This document shows positions 1-6,978 of a stretch of 38,794 bases of DNA, piece by piece. The translations under genes and the position numbers were made by a program. Numbering within the stretch: the first letter of the stretch is position 1; every line of letters begins with the position of its first letter. Location: NCBI GenBank assembly GCA_903919315.1, contig CAIXHP010000049.1, positions 1-38,794 of the forward strand, given 5' to 3'. The DNA is from an uncultured Pseudomonadota bacterium. GTDB taxonomy: Bacteria > Pseudomonadota > Alphaproteobacteria > UBA9219. A model generated the notes under the pieces. It saw only the letters and a list, made by a program, of their open reading frames with translations, was not told where the DNA came from and did not search any database.

Positions 1-386
1 AAGGGGAATGTGATTCTCTATCCAACTGGATAGAGCCTTGGACAGTATTCCTTGCATTTTGGATTCCTTCTTTGGTCGGAAAGAATCCTTATCTTGAATC
101 TCTTCAAGGCTTTATCCAACTGCGTCCGGTACTATGGTCAGCGCTATAATCAATACCGATGAAAGACATAGCTCTACGACCTCGTTTGCTTGCTGCCGGT
201 TTTTTGTATCAAGCCAGCAGTTTGTCACGACTTCTCATTCCGAAAAAGCTATAATATTTTTACACGAAATCCTGTTCCCGCCCGACATTGCCTATTGCGC
301 AACAGGCGAACCGGGATGTGCCGCGACCGTAGTGGCAACGGCTTCCGTGTTTGCGCGGCGGAAGGCCAAAGGGGCGGCAGTCATTC
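1..386. other. Gene-free left edge, downstream of flgH
   Basis: No convincing gene is visible: open frames here have no homology-like features and overlap the flgH antisense. Two hairpins can be seen. The first is a perfect 8-bp stem at 16-23/28-35 (CTCTATCC / GGATAGAG, loop AACT). The second is a 10-bp stem with one mismatch at 61-70/79-88. Neither is followed by a clear T-run, so they are only possible transcript ends for a gene left of the window or for the flagellar operon. TATAAT-like boxes at 145-150 and 250-255 lack a well-spaced -35 element. The flgI gene that often follows flgH in rod/ring operons is not seen here. Confidence 0.5.
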
Positions 387-1127
387 TCAGAACGGCATCA
401 GCACATCAAGAACCTGACTGCCGAGGCGCGGTTGCTGCATGTCTTGGATCGTGCCGCGACCGCCGTAGGAGATGCGGGCTTCGGCGATTTGGTCGTAATT
501 CACGGTGTTTTCCGAGCTGATATCCTCAGGCCGCACCACGCCGGTGACGTTCAGTTCGCGCAGATCATAGTTGACCTCGACCTGCTGCTTGCCCGCGAGG
601 ACGAGGTTGCCGTTCGGCAGCACCTGCGTGATCGTCGCGGCGACGCGGAGGTTGATTTTTTCCGACCGATCCACCGAGCCCTTGCCGTCGTTGCTCAAAT
701 CGCTGCCCATCTTAAACAACTGTGTGGGGTCGACGGCTTTGGGAAACAGGTCTTTCAAATGGGTTTCATACCCCAGCGCGGCATCCAAATTCGCGTTCTC
801 GCTGTTCTGGCGCGAACGCTTGGTTTCGTTTTGCAGCTGCGCCTTTTCGTCGATGCTGATGACGACGGTCAGAATGTCGCCGACGCGGCTGGCGCGTTGA
901 TCGCGGAAGAAAGCGCGCGAGCCTGTCTGCCACAGCGAATTGGGCTGGCGTTCGTTGAGCGTCGGCGCGGGCATCGGCATCCGGACGGGGGACGGCCCCG
1001 CGATGTGGCTGGGGTCCTGCACCGACGCCAGCTTGGGCGCGGAGCCGACTTCGTTCAGCCGATCAAACGTATTGCAGCCGGTAAGGCCGATCAGCGCCGT
1101 CGCCACAAGAAGAAAACGAAGGGACAT
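387..1127 (-). CDS. flgH: Flagellar L-ring protein FlgH
   Basis: Outer-membrane lipoprotein that forms the L-ring around the flagellar rod. The product (246 aa) has a lipoprotein signal peptide ending in a lipobox LTGC at residues 15-18. It then shows the FlgH body, including a segment NSLWQTGSRAFFRDQRASRV that sits near the N-terminus of the mature family, and a C-terminal part with the VRPEDI and GGRGTIQDMQQP stretches typical of FlgH. An in-frame ATG at 1136 lies directly against an AAGGAT ribosome site, whereas the ATG at 1127 has that site about 8 bases away, so 1127 is preferred. It is the last gene of the flgF-flgG-flgA-flgH operon, 11 bases after the flgA stop. Length is normal for the family. 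Confidence 0.95.
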   Translation of the reverse strand: MSLRFLLVATALIGLTGCNTFDRLNEVGSAPKLASVQDPSHIAGPSPVRMPMPAPTLNERQPNSLWQTGSRAFFRDQRASRVGDILTVVISIDEKAQLQNETKRSRQNSENANLDAALGYETHLKDLFPKAVDPTQLFKMGSDLSNDGKGSVDRSEKINLRVAATITQVLPNGNLVLAGKQQVEVNYDLRELNVTGVVRPEDISSENTVNYDQIAEARISYGGRGTIQDMQQPRLGSQVLDVLMPF

Positions 1128-1138
1128 AAAAGCCATCC

Positions 1139-2113
1139 TTATGATCCGGCGTTCGCCATTTTTTGCGCCGTGTGAATGCGCACGACTCCGGTCGCTTCGA
1201 CGGTGCCTTCGACCACGCGGTTGCTCTGCGTGTTGGTGACGCGCACCACGTCGCCTTCGCCGCCGTCCTGCAACGAACGGCCCTGCGCGGTGATGAGCAT
1301 AACGGGCGTTTCGATCTTGAGCGTCACAAGACCGCCGCGCGTCACAAGGCGCGGCAGCATCACGTCGCGGTCGCGCAAGGGCTGGCCTTCGGCGACGGGG
1401 TGGCGCAACTCGCGCCCGATCAATTGCGCGGCATCGGTCACGACGTCGCCGGTCACGCGGTCGTCCGTCAGAGTCAGCCAATCGAGATCGGATTCGCCCA
1501 CCGTCGTTCCGGCCTCAAGCCGCCGCACCAGAACCGGCACGTCGCGCTTGACCGTCACGCGGCCCATCACGGGCATGACCACGGGCGACGTTCCGGCATC
1601 GGCCATCAGTTCGGCGCGGAAACGCCGGTTCGGCGCGTCATAGTCGAAATTGTTGAGCGCGAAGTCCGGCGCTTGCCCCGTGGGCAAATTGACCTCAAGC
1701 GTGCGATTGTCGAAGGCTACTTCGATTTTTCCCTTCACGTCGCGCTTCGCCAATTCGGCGACGACCGCCGTGCGGATCATGTCCTGCGTGATGCGTGTGG
1801 CGGCCCGCGTCAGAACGGAGCGGTCGCCGAGACTCTGCGGCTGCCAGTCGAGGCGATACTGCGCCGCCAGACGCGTCAGGACGCTCGTGTTATAGGTCAC
1901 GCTCTTGCCCGGCGCAGGAGCCACGGCGATGTCGCGGTCGATTCCTTCGGGCAGATTGGCGAACACGTCGCTGAGCCGGATCGCGGCGCGATCCACCTCG
2001 GCCACAGAGCGCAACGTCACCGGCTCGTCGGCGCGAACGGGCGCGGCGGCGAAGAGGGCGGCCAGCGCGAGGCCGAGGACGAATATCTGTACGAAACGAC
2101 GGGCGTTCAACAT
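1139..2113 (-). CDS. flgA: Flagellar P-ring assembly chaperone FlgA
   Basis: Periplasmic protein needed for assembly of the FlgI P-ring. The 324-aa product starts with a cleavable signal peptide (hydrophobic core, likely cut after VRA near residue 28). The C-terminal half carries the SAF/FlgA region: the segment around VPVLVRRLEAGTTVGESDL, then GRELRHPVAEGQPL, and finally the end with VRVTNTQSNRVVEGTVEATG, all typical of FlgA. A GTG at 2122 overlaps the flgG stop, but the ATG at 2113 has GAGGTG six bases upstream and is preferred. The start lies within a few bases of the flgG stop, consistent with translational coupling. Confidence 0.93.
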   Translation of the reverse strand: MLNARRFVQIFVLGLALAALFAAAPVRADEPVTLRSVAEVDRAAIRLSDVFANLPEGIDRDIAVAPAPGKSVTYNTSVLTRLAAQYRLDWQPQSLGDRSVLTRAATRITQDMIRTAVVAELAKRDVKGKIEVAFDNRTLEVNLPTGQAPDFALNNFDYDAPNRRFRAELMADAGTSPVVMPVMGRVTVKRDVPVLVRRLEAGTTVGESDLDWLTLTDDRVTGDVVTDAAQLIGRELRHPVAEGQPLRDRDVMLPRLVTRGGLVTLKIETPVMLITAQGRSLQDGGEGDVVRVTNTQSNRVVEGTVEATGVVRIHTAQKMANAGS

Positions 2114-2118
2114 TCCGA

Positions 2119-2904
2119 TCACCTCAACTGGCTGATGGTGGTGAGCATTTCGTCGGACGTCTTGATGACCTTCGAATTCATCTCATAGGCGCGTTGCGCG
2201 GTGATGAGGTTGGTAATTTCCGACACGATGTTGACGTTCGAGGTTTCCAGCGACCCCTGCACGATCGAGCCAAAGCCCGCCGCCTGCGGATTGCCGGTCA
2301 CCGGCGAGCCGGAGGATTCGGTTTCCTTTAGCAGGTTGTTGCCGATGGATTCCAGCCCGGTCGGGTTGGTAAAGGTGGCGAGTTGCAATTGCCCCAGATT
2401 GGATTGCGTCGATTGGCCGTCGATGTTGGCCAAAACTTGGCCCGCCGCGTTGATCGTGATGCCTGTGGCGTTGGACGGCACCGTGATGGAAGGAATGACC
2501 GGCAACCCTTCGGGATTGACCAACTGGCCGTCCTGATTGAGCTGCAACGATCCGGCGCGGGTATAGGCCGTCGTGCCGTCGGGGCGCTGCACCTGCAGGA
2601 ATCCGCGTCCGTTGATGGCGATGTCATAGGGATTGTTGGTGACGTTTAGGTTGCCTTGTTCGTTGATGCGATAGGTGGCCACCGGCATGACACCCAAGCC
2701 GACCTGCAAGCCCGACGGCAACAGCGTGCCGGTGTCGGACGAAGGCGAGCCGACGCGACGGAGATTTTCGTACAACATGTCCTGAAACTCGGCGCGCGAG
2801 CGCTTAAAGCCGGTGGTGGACAAGTTGGCGATGTTGTTCGAGATGACTTCGACGTTGAGCTGCTGGGCCTGCATGCCCGTCGCGCCGATGCTAAGTGACC
2901 TCAT
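2119..2904 (-). CDS. flgG: Flagellar distal rod protein FlgG
   Basis: Structural protein of the distal flagellar rod. The 261-aa product has the rod N-terminal motif MRSLSIGATGMQAQQLNVEV followed by NNIANLSTTGFK, a central FlgG/FlgE-type beta region (NPYDIAINGRGFLQV), and the rod C-terminal helix ITAQRAYEMNSKVIKTSDEM. Length matches the family exactly. A strong AGGAGA ribosome site lies six bases before the ATG. It is the second gene of the operon, 15 bases after flgF. Confidence 0.97.
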   Translation of the reverse strand: MRSLSIGATGMQAQQLNVEVISNNIANLSTTGFKRSRAEFQDMLYENLRRVGSPSSDTGTLLPSGLQVGLGVMPVATYRINEQGNLNVTNNPYDIAINGRGFLQVQRPDGTTAYTRAGSLQLNQDGQLVNPEGLPVIPSITVPSNATGITINAAGQVLANIDGQSTQSNLGQLQLATFTNPTGLESIGNNLLKETESSGSPVTGNPQAAGFGSIVQGSLETSNVNIVSEITNLITAQRAYEMNSKVIKTSDEMLTTISQLR

Positions 2905-2919
2905 TCGGTTTCTCCTGAA

Positions 2920-3660
2920 TTACGCTGACGTTCGGGCCAGCTTGTCGATGGCGTTGGTGCGGCGTTGGTTGTCGAGGTCGAGCAGATGCACCGACATCTG
3001 ATAGGCCCGCATGATTTCGATCATGTGCGTGATTTCGCTGACCGACCGGACGTTGGATTGCTCGACCGTGCCTTGCACGAGGCGGCTTTCGGTGTCCGCT
3101 TCCGGCGGTTGTGAGGATGTATAGAAACCGCTGCCGACGCTTTGCAGCGCTTGTTCGTTGGCGAATTTGACCAGCTTGAGCTTACCCACCTGCGTCATGG
3201 TCGTGCCGCCGCCGGACTTGGCGGCGATGACGCCGTCGCCGGAAATTTGCACGTCTTCGGCATCGCTGGGGAGCGTGATGGGTTGATCGCCTTCGCCTAA
3301 AACTTTGTCCCCGCCTGCGGTGATCAACTCGCCGGCACCGTTCAACTGAAACGCGCCGCCGCGCGTGTAGCGCGTGCCTTCGCGGGTCTGGATGGGGAAA
3401 TAGCCCGCGCCCTGAATGGCGACATCGAACGGATTGCCGGTGGTCAGCAACGGCCCCGCCGCCGTGTCGCGCAACGTGCCGCGTTCCACGGCAAAGTCGA
3501 TCTTTTCATTCGCCGCCGGACGGCTGACGAAAGTTTCGAACTGCAACTCTTCGCGCTTAAAGCCCGTCGTGCTGGCGTTCGCGACGTTGTTGGCCACAAC
3601 GTCGAGCGCCCGCGTCAGCGAGTCTTGTTGAGCGATGAGGACAAGCGCGGCGGCCTGCAT
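2920..3660 (-). CDS. flgF: Flagellar proximal rod protein FlgF
   Basis: Proximal rod protein, paralogue of FlgG. The 246-aa product shows the N-terminal rod motif as VVANNVANASTTGFKREELQ, the central NPFDVAIQGAGYFPIQTREG region, and a C-terminal rod helix (SEITHMIEIMRAYQMSVHLL). The first residues (MQAAALVLIAQQDSLTRALD) differ from the usual ALYVGLSRQ-type start but align in position. It is the first gene of the operon; a sigma-54 type promoter lies about 50 bases upstream, matching the class of regulation known for rod operons in Caulobacter-type flagellar hierarchies. Confidence 0.93.
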   Translation of the reverse strand: MQAAALVLIAQQDSLTRALDVVANNVANASTTGFKREELQFETFVSRPAANEKIDFAVERGTLRDTAAGPLLTTGNPFDVAIQGAGYFPIQTREGTRYTRGGAFQLNGAGELITAGGDKVLGEGDQPITLPSDAEDVQISGDGVIAAKSGGGTTMTQVGKLKLVKFANEQALQSVGSGFYTSSQPPEADTESRLVQGTVEQSNVRSVSEITHMIEIMRAYQMSVHLLDLDNQRRTNAIDKLARTSA

Positions 3661-3710
3661 GTGTGTCGTCCCTGAAACGCGACGGGAAAACCCCGCCTTC
3701 GCAAAGGGAG

Positions 3711-3728
3711 ATGCAGACTTCGTGCCAA
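3711..3728 (-). promoter_or_regulatory. Sigma-54 (-24/-12) promoter for flgF operon
   Basis: On the minus strand the sequence reads TTGGCACGAAGTCTGCAT. It carries GG and GC dinucleotides exactly ten bases apart, with near-consensus TGGCACG and TGC blocks as expected for RpoN promoters. Transcription would begin near 3700, giving a leader of about 40 bases before flgF. No sigma-54 gene or activator is in the window, so the regulator is inferred only. Confidence 0.75.
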
Positions 3729-3780
3729 GAAGAAATCTAGCGTGTTTTCAGGTGGTTACAACAACACCCCGCCCGCCGCA

Positions 3781-3843
3781 CCCCCGCCGTTCCGGCAAGA
3801 GGTTCCCCGGCATGCGGCAGAACTTGCCGCAGGATGGCGGGGG
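3781..3843. terminator. GC-rich hairpin between an unknown gene and flgF
   Basis: An outer 8-bp stem CCCCCGCC / GGCGGGGG (3781-3788 with 3836-3843) encloses an inner stem GCGGCA / TGCCGC (3814-3819 with 3825-3830). It sits directly after the stop of the minus-strand gene at 3854-4255 and before the flgF promoter. It could end that transcript, but no clear T-run follows on the minus strand, so the assignment as a terminator is tentative. Confidence 0.35.
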
Positions 3844-3853
3844 TCGAGTATCG

Positions 3854-4255
3854 TCAGGCGTTGGAATCCCACCATGCTTCTGGATATTCGCCTGATGACA
3901 CCATGACCATGATGTCATCATGCTCAGCGTCCAGATAGTGATGTCCGGAACTGACCGCGCTGACCTGCCGTGTTCTATTGGCTGCATCTTTCCAGCCGTT
4001 TTGATTGCGTTGCCAGCAAAAAACATCGCCGGTAAGTGACAAGCCGATGTCATGAAGGACGCACGACATCTGAAGTTTGAGGCCGCGATGAACCTTAACA
4101 AAGGGCATCAGGTGCAGGGCCGTAGTACTCATGTTGTCGGACGCGATACGATCAAACGACTCGGCCAATAACAGCATCCCCGAAGAATCGCCCGCCAAAA
4201 GCAGCGTTTTGCCCGGCCTGAAATGATCGAAACAGCCGATATGAACAAACGTCAT
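3854..4255 (-). CDS. Unknown small protein (133 aa)
   Basis: I do not recognise this protein. It is probably cytosolic: no signal peptide or membrane segment is seen. It starts MTFVHIGCFDHFRPGKTLLL and has a hydrophobic stretch LLLAGDSSGMLLLAESF near residues 18-34. Three cysteines lie at scattered positions and the C-terminus is acidic and Trp-rich (EYPEAWWDSNA). A GGGGGAG run just before the ATG can serve as ribosome site. It lies with two tandem paralogous unknown genes upstream on the same strand. The less GC-rich text suggests an accessory gene. Coding status rests on the open frame, ribosome site and context. Confidence 0.6.
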   Translation of the reverse strand: MTFVHIGCFDHFRPGKTLLLAGDSSGMLLLAESFDRIASDNMSTTALHLMPFVKVHRGLKLQMSCVLHDIGLSLTGDVFCWQRNQNGWKDAANRTRQVSAVSSGHHYLDAEHDDIMVMVSSGEYPEAWWDSNA

Positions 4256-4318
4256 GCTCCCCCCTCGCGCCAGCCAGCAATATGTCAGAGAGTTCTAATG
4301 TTTACCAGTCGCCGACAA

Positions 4319-4927
4319 TCACAAGCCGATTTGTTTGCCGCGCAACCAAAGCCGAAGATTGGAGACTCGCTTGTCCGGGCGGGCAGGTTGGCCATCCGGC
4401 GGGATAATCCGGTCGAAATGTTCGGTTTTGCTTAGCTTGGCTCCGAGCATGATGGCTTTCCTATTGCGCTCGAACTCCTGCGCCATGCGTTCCCATGCCG
4501 CAATGGCATCATCATAAATTTTCGGATCCTTGTTGTGGATGCACGATCTTTCGTCCGGCATGGCAAAGCCCGGTCGGGAATCGTTGGCGGGACGCACATC
4601 CCGGCTCAGAATCTCTCCATCACGGTTTTGCTTCTCAATGAACCAACCAATCTCGTTCTGGTAGGCAAGGATCGTCGCCGATCCATCGGCCGCATACAGC
4701 GTTTCTGTGTGTTGTAGCGGGAGTCTGGCGTGGCGGCCCTTGTACATCATCTCGCCGTCCAAATAGACGGTGGTGTCCACAATTTGGCTCGGTCTGCCGC
4801 CGATCATTTGCGTTTCATGGATTACGCGCGTGTAATACCCCGTTTGAGCGACAGGAGAATCCTTCGTGCGCAGTGCCGCATGACGCGAACCAAACAACCG
4901 AAAAGAGGGTTGGGATAGAGTGTTCAT
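4319..4927 (-). CDS. Unknown protein, intact member of a tandem paralogue pair
   Basis: Function unknown. The 202-aa product has no signal peptide or transmembrane segment. Recognisable blocks are TGYYTRV (about residues 29-35), TTVYLDGEMMYKGR (about 52-65) and YAADGSATI (about 77-85), followed by a charged, helix-rich second half (YDDAIAAWERMAQEFERNRK). All of these recur in the neighbouring upstream gene at 5027-5535. An AAGGAAG ribosome site lies seven bases before the ATG, a strong start. Codon and base use looks less GC-rich than the flanking flagellar and PTS genes, which fits acquisition followed by tandem duplication. No family name can be given. Confidence 0.7.
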   Translation of the reverse strand: MNTLSQPSFRLFGSRHAALRTKDSPVAQTGYYTRVIHETQMIGGRPSQIVDTTVYLDGEMMYKGRHARLPLQHTETLYAADGSATILAYQNEIGWFIEKQNRDGEILSRDVRPANDSRPGFAMPDERSCIHNKDPKIYDDAIAAWERMAQEFERNRKAIMLGAKLSKTEHFDRIIPPDGQPARPDKRVSNLRLWLRGKQIGL

Positions 4928-5026
4928 AGCTTAGCTTCCTTTGAATATACGTTTGTAATTGTAATGGTATTCCAAGTTTATGCAATAAATTGGCCTTATT
5001 ATGGCTGTTTTCACGCTGCGCGTCGG

Positions 5027-5535
5027 CTATTGGCGAAGCGCTTCCCGCAAGTATTGGCCGAAGGCGCTGGCCGGGCGTTCGGGGCCAACTTTGGCCAAAC
5101 TGATTTTTTGAATGAAATGAACGGTTGGCCCCTGAGCTGCGGCCGCGAGGATGTCGTTTCTCTGTGCTTGGAATTCGGCCATCCGTTCGGCCCAGACGTT
5201 GTCCGGCACATGATTTTTGTAGGTCGGGTTGCGCATCCCCTTGGCATCGCATGTAGCCAGACAGAGGGCCCCTTCGTAAAGGTGGCCGTGGATCCATCCG
5301 CCATATATATCCGGTTGAAGACGTGCCTGTTGTCGGCGGACTGGCGGCCACGGTAAACCAAGTCGCCATTATGATACACGGTCGTCACGGTCGAGCCGTT
5401 GCGGCGAGCATCCGGTGCCGAAACGCGAGTCACGCGGGTGTAATAACCGCTCGCGGGGATAGGGGATTCCTGTAGGCTGGCCGTAACGGCTTGGGCATGA
5501 CCGGCCCACAATGTCTTCAAAAAACCTAAGCGCAT
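5027..5535 (-). pseudogene. Frameshifted paralogue of the gene at 4319-4927
   Basis: The start is intact (GAGGGGG seven bases before the ATG at 5535). The frame encodes SGYYTRV, TTVYHNGDLVYRGR and YMADGSTATF, matching the paralogue downstream. After TATF, near 5278-5280, the original frame turns into nonsense-like Arg/Pro/Ser-rich sequence. The neighbouring frame continues the family with YEGALCLATCDAKGMRNPTY, then VWAERMAEFQAQRNDIL and a stop at 5027. One missing base in the short A-run at 5278-5280 (plus strand) explains the shift. It is either a recent pseudogene or a sequencing/assembly error. Repaired length would be about 169 aa. Confidence 0.75.
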
Positions 5536-5735
5536 ATCAAATCCCCCTCAGAAAATGTGGAATGTCGGCCCCACCCTAGCAAAATTCCATGAAACTATTG
5601 AACCTGTTTTTAGAGCCGAAACGACTTATTTGTGCCCGGTGTACAGCCGCTGTTTACCATGTTTTGAGCGGCTGAACCGCCTCTGGCCAATTTCCGGCAC
5701 CGGGCTATAGTCCCTTTTTGCCCGAAAGGAAGCCC

Positions 5736-6191
5736 ATGGCCTATTGGCTGATGAAGTCGGAACCTACGGCGTTTGCGTGGGAGCAGTTGGCGGTGGACAA
5801 GCGCGCCAAGTGGGACGGCGTGCGCAATCATCAGGCCGCGAACAACATGAAGGCGATGCGCTTGGGCGACGAAGCGTTTTTCTATCATTCGAACGAAGGT
5901 CTGGCGATCATCGGCATCATGCGGATCACCAAATTGGCCTATCCCGACGGCAGCGATCCGACCGGGCGTTTCGTCATGGTGGATGTGGCCCCCGTCCGCG
6001 CCTTGCCGCGTCCCGTGACGTTGCGCGAGATTAAGATGGATAAACTTTTGCAGGGCATGGCCTTGGTGCGCCAGTCGCGGCTGTCGGTCTCGTCCGTGAC
6101 CGAGGCGGAGTGGGCGAGGGTGCTGGCGTTGGCCGAAAAAAAACCGGGACCCATTTTCATGAGCCCCGGCAAGGAGGAACCGGCGGAATAA
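5736..6191 (+). CDS. EVE-domain (PUA-like) protein
   Basis: Single-domain EVE protein of 151 aa, a PUA-like fold thought to bind modified nucleotides in RNA or DNA; the exact substrate is not known. Family signatures are MAYWLMKSEPTAFAWEQL at the N-terminus, KWDGVRNHQAANNMKAMRLGD around residues 26-46, FFYHSNEG, and the PVTLREIKMDKLLQGMALVR stretch. The ATG at 5736 has AAGGA five bases upstream; the frame also extends back to a TTG at 5718, but the family N-terminus begins at the ATG. It stands alone, convergent with the small gene at 6212. Confidence 0.92.
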   Translation: MAYWLMKSEPTAFAWEQLAVDKRAKWDGVRNHQAANNMKAMRLGDEAFFYHSNEGLAIIGIMRITKLAYPDGSDPTGRFVMVDVAPVRALPRPVTLREIKMDKLLQGMALVRQSRLSVSSVTEAEWARVLALAEKKPGPIFMSPGKEEPAE

Positions 6192-6211
6192 CGGGTGAAA
6201 CGGTCGCGGCT

Positions 6212-6451
6212 TTACGAAGCGCGCTGATGCGGCGGCAACGTCATGCCCACTTCATGCACGGCGCGGACGATGCGTTCGCCGATGCTGCCGACGCGGGCTG
6301 CCGCTGCGGCATAGCTGGAGGAAGCGCGACGGATGGCGGCCATCGTCTTGTCGAGCGCGACCAGATTGGTTTGATTGGTCATCGCCACAAGGCGTTCGAG
6401 CGTTTCGTCGGCGGAGCCTACGGCGTACTGGAGTTCGCGTTCTTGGGCCAT
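6212..6451 (-). CDS. Small chemoreceptor-tip-like helical protein (79 aa)
   Basis: Short protein dominated by helix-forming sequence. Residues around MTNQTNLVALDKTMAAIRRA resemble the hairpin tip of methyl-accepting chemotaxis proteins, where the core is QTNxxALNAxxEAARAG. The flanks lack the remainder of a receptor: no sensor, no membrane segment, no HAMP. The start at 6451 is preceded by GGAAGAG about nine bases away; the frame could extend to 6529, but that part looks non-coding. It is divergent from the rod-like mini gene at 6674. It could be a free-standing modulator of chemosensory complexes or an unrelated helical protein with chance similarity. Confidence 0.6.
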   Translation of the reverse strand: MAQERELQYAVGSADETLERLVAMTNQTNLVALDKTMAAIRRASSSYAAAAARVGSIGERIVRAVHEVGMTLPPHQRAS

Positions 6452-6544
6452 GATAAAATCTCTTCCGGTTGCTGGTTTCTTGTTTGTCTCTTTCCGTACA
6501 TCCAACCTACAGGCGATTCTTGAATTCACAGTTAACGCAAGGGG

Positions 6545-6580
6545 TTTTTTTGGATCAAATCGTACTTTTTTTGGCTCAAA
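6545..6580. repeat. Phased direct repeat, possible operator
   Basis: Two copies of TTTTTTTGG(A/C)TCAAA at 6545-6559 and 6566-6580 have one mismatch in 15 bases and a 21-bp offset, that is two helical turns. They lie in the shared upstream region of two divergent small genes (starts at 6451 and 6674). This is what a cooperative regulator site would look like; the binding protein is unknown. Confidence 0.5.
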
Positions 6581-6626
6581 ACTTCAGGTTTTGCTAGGTA
6601 ATGTTGAGAAACTATTAAACATGATC

Positions 6627-6635
6627 TGCTATACT
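6627..6635 (+). promoter_or_regulatory. Extended -10 promoter for the 6674 gene
   Basis: TGCTATACT matches an extended -10 box (TGnTATAAT) and lies about 40 bases before the ATG at 6674. A TTGAGA upstream is spaced 20 bases away, too far for a standard -35, so activity would depend on the extended -10 or on an activator. Confidence 0.4.
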
Positions 6636-6673
6636 GACGGCTGCTCATAGGTCGAATCTCTAGGAAAACCGCC

Positions 6674-6970
6674 ATGTTCAGCGCGATTAGCTCGGCTTTG
6701 TCAGGCCTGAATGACTCGGTGTCGCGTGTCAGTAACGCGATTTCAAGCATCGTTAATGCTTCCTCAACAAGCGCCGCGCCCGCAAAAACGCGCGAAGATG
6801 CCGTGACATTGTCCGATGCAGCGTTGAACGCGCGCGATCAACAAGCGCCTGTGGATGTCACATCAAAATTGTTGGATGCCAAATTGGCGCAAGTGACGTA
6901 CAGCGCCAACGCCGCCGTTATCAAGGCGACGCTTGAGAACGATAAAAGACTGCTCGACACCTTGGCCTGA
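6674..6970 (+). CDS. Miniature flagellar-rod-like protein (98 aa)
   Basis: The protein seems to consist of only the two terminal helices of flagellar rod/hook proteins. Residues 1-32 (MFSAISSALSGLNDSVSRVS, then IVNASST) resemble the rod N-terminal motif SALSGLNxxxxRLxVxANNIANAST. Residues 60-98 align without gaps with the FlgG C-terminus in this same window: AQVTYSANAAVIKA against AQRAYEMNSKVIKT. The whole central domain is absent. A TAGGAA site lies before the ATG. It is followed 8 bases later by hprK, so it may share a transcript with it. Export or rod function is inference; similar short proteins may be annotated as flagellar basal-body rod C-terminal domain proteins. Confidence 0.75.
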   Translation: MFSAISSALSGLNDSVSRVSNAISSIVNASSTSAAPAKTREDAVTLSDAALNARDQQAPVDVTSKLLDAKLAQVTYSANAAVIKATLENDKRLLDTLA

Positions 6971-6978
6971 GGCTCGCC

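Noticed and set aside
222-255. TTGTCA and TATAAT as a promoter at the left edge
   Set aside because: The spacing is 22 bases, too long for sigma-70, and no gene follows on that strand.
387-1481. Longer FlgH start at 1481
   Set aside because: The extra sequence is antisense-like Arg/Ala-rich text overlapping flgA; the lipoprotein signal starts at 1127.
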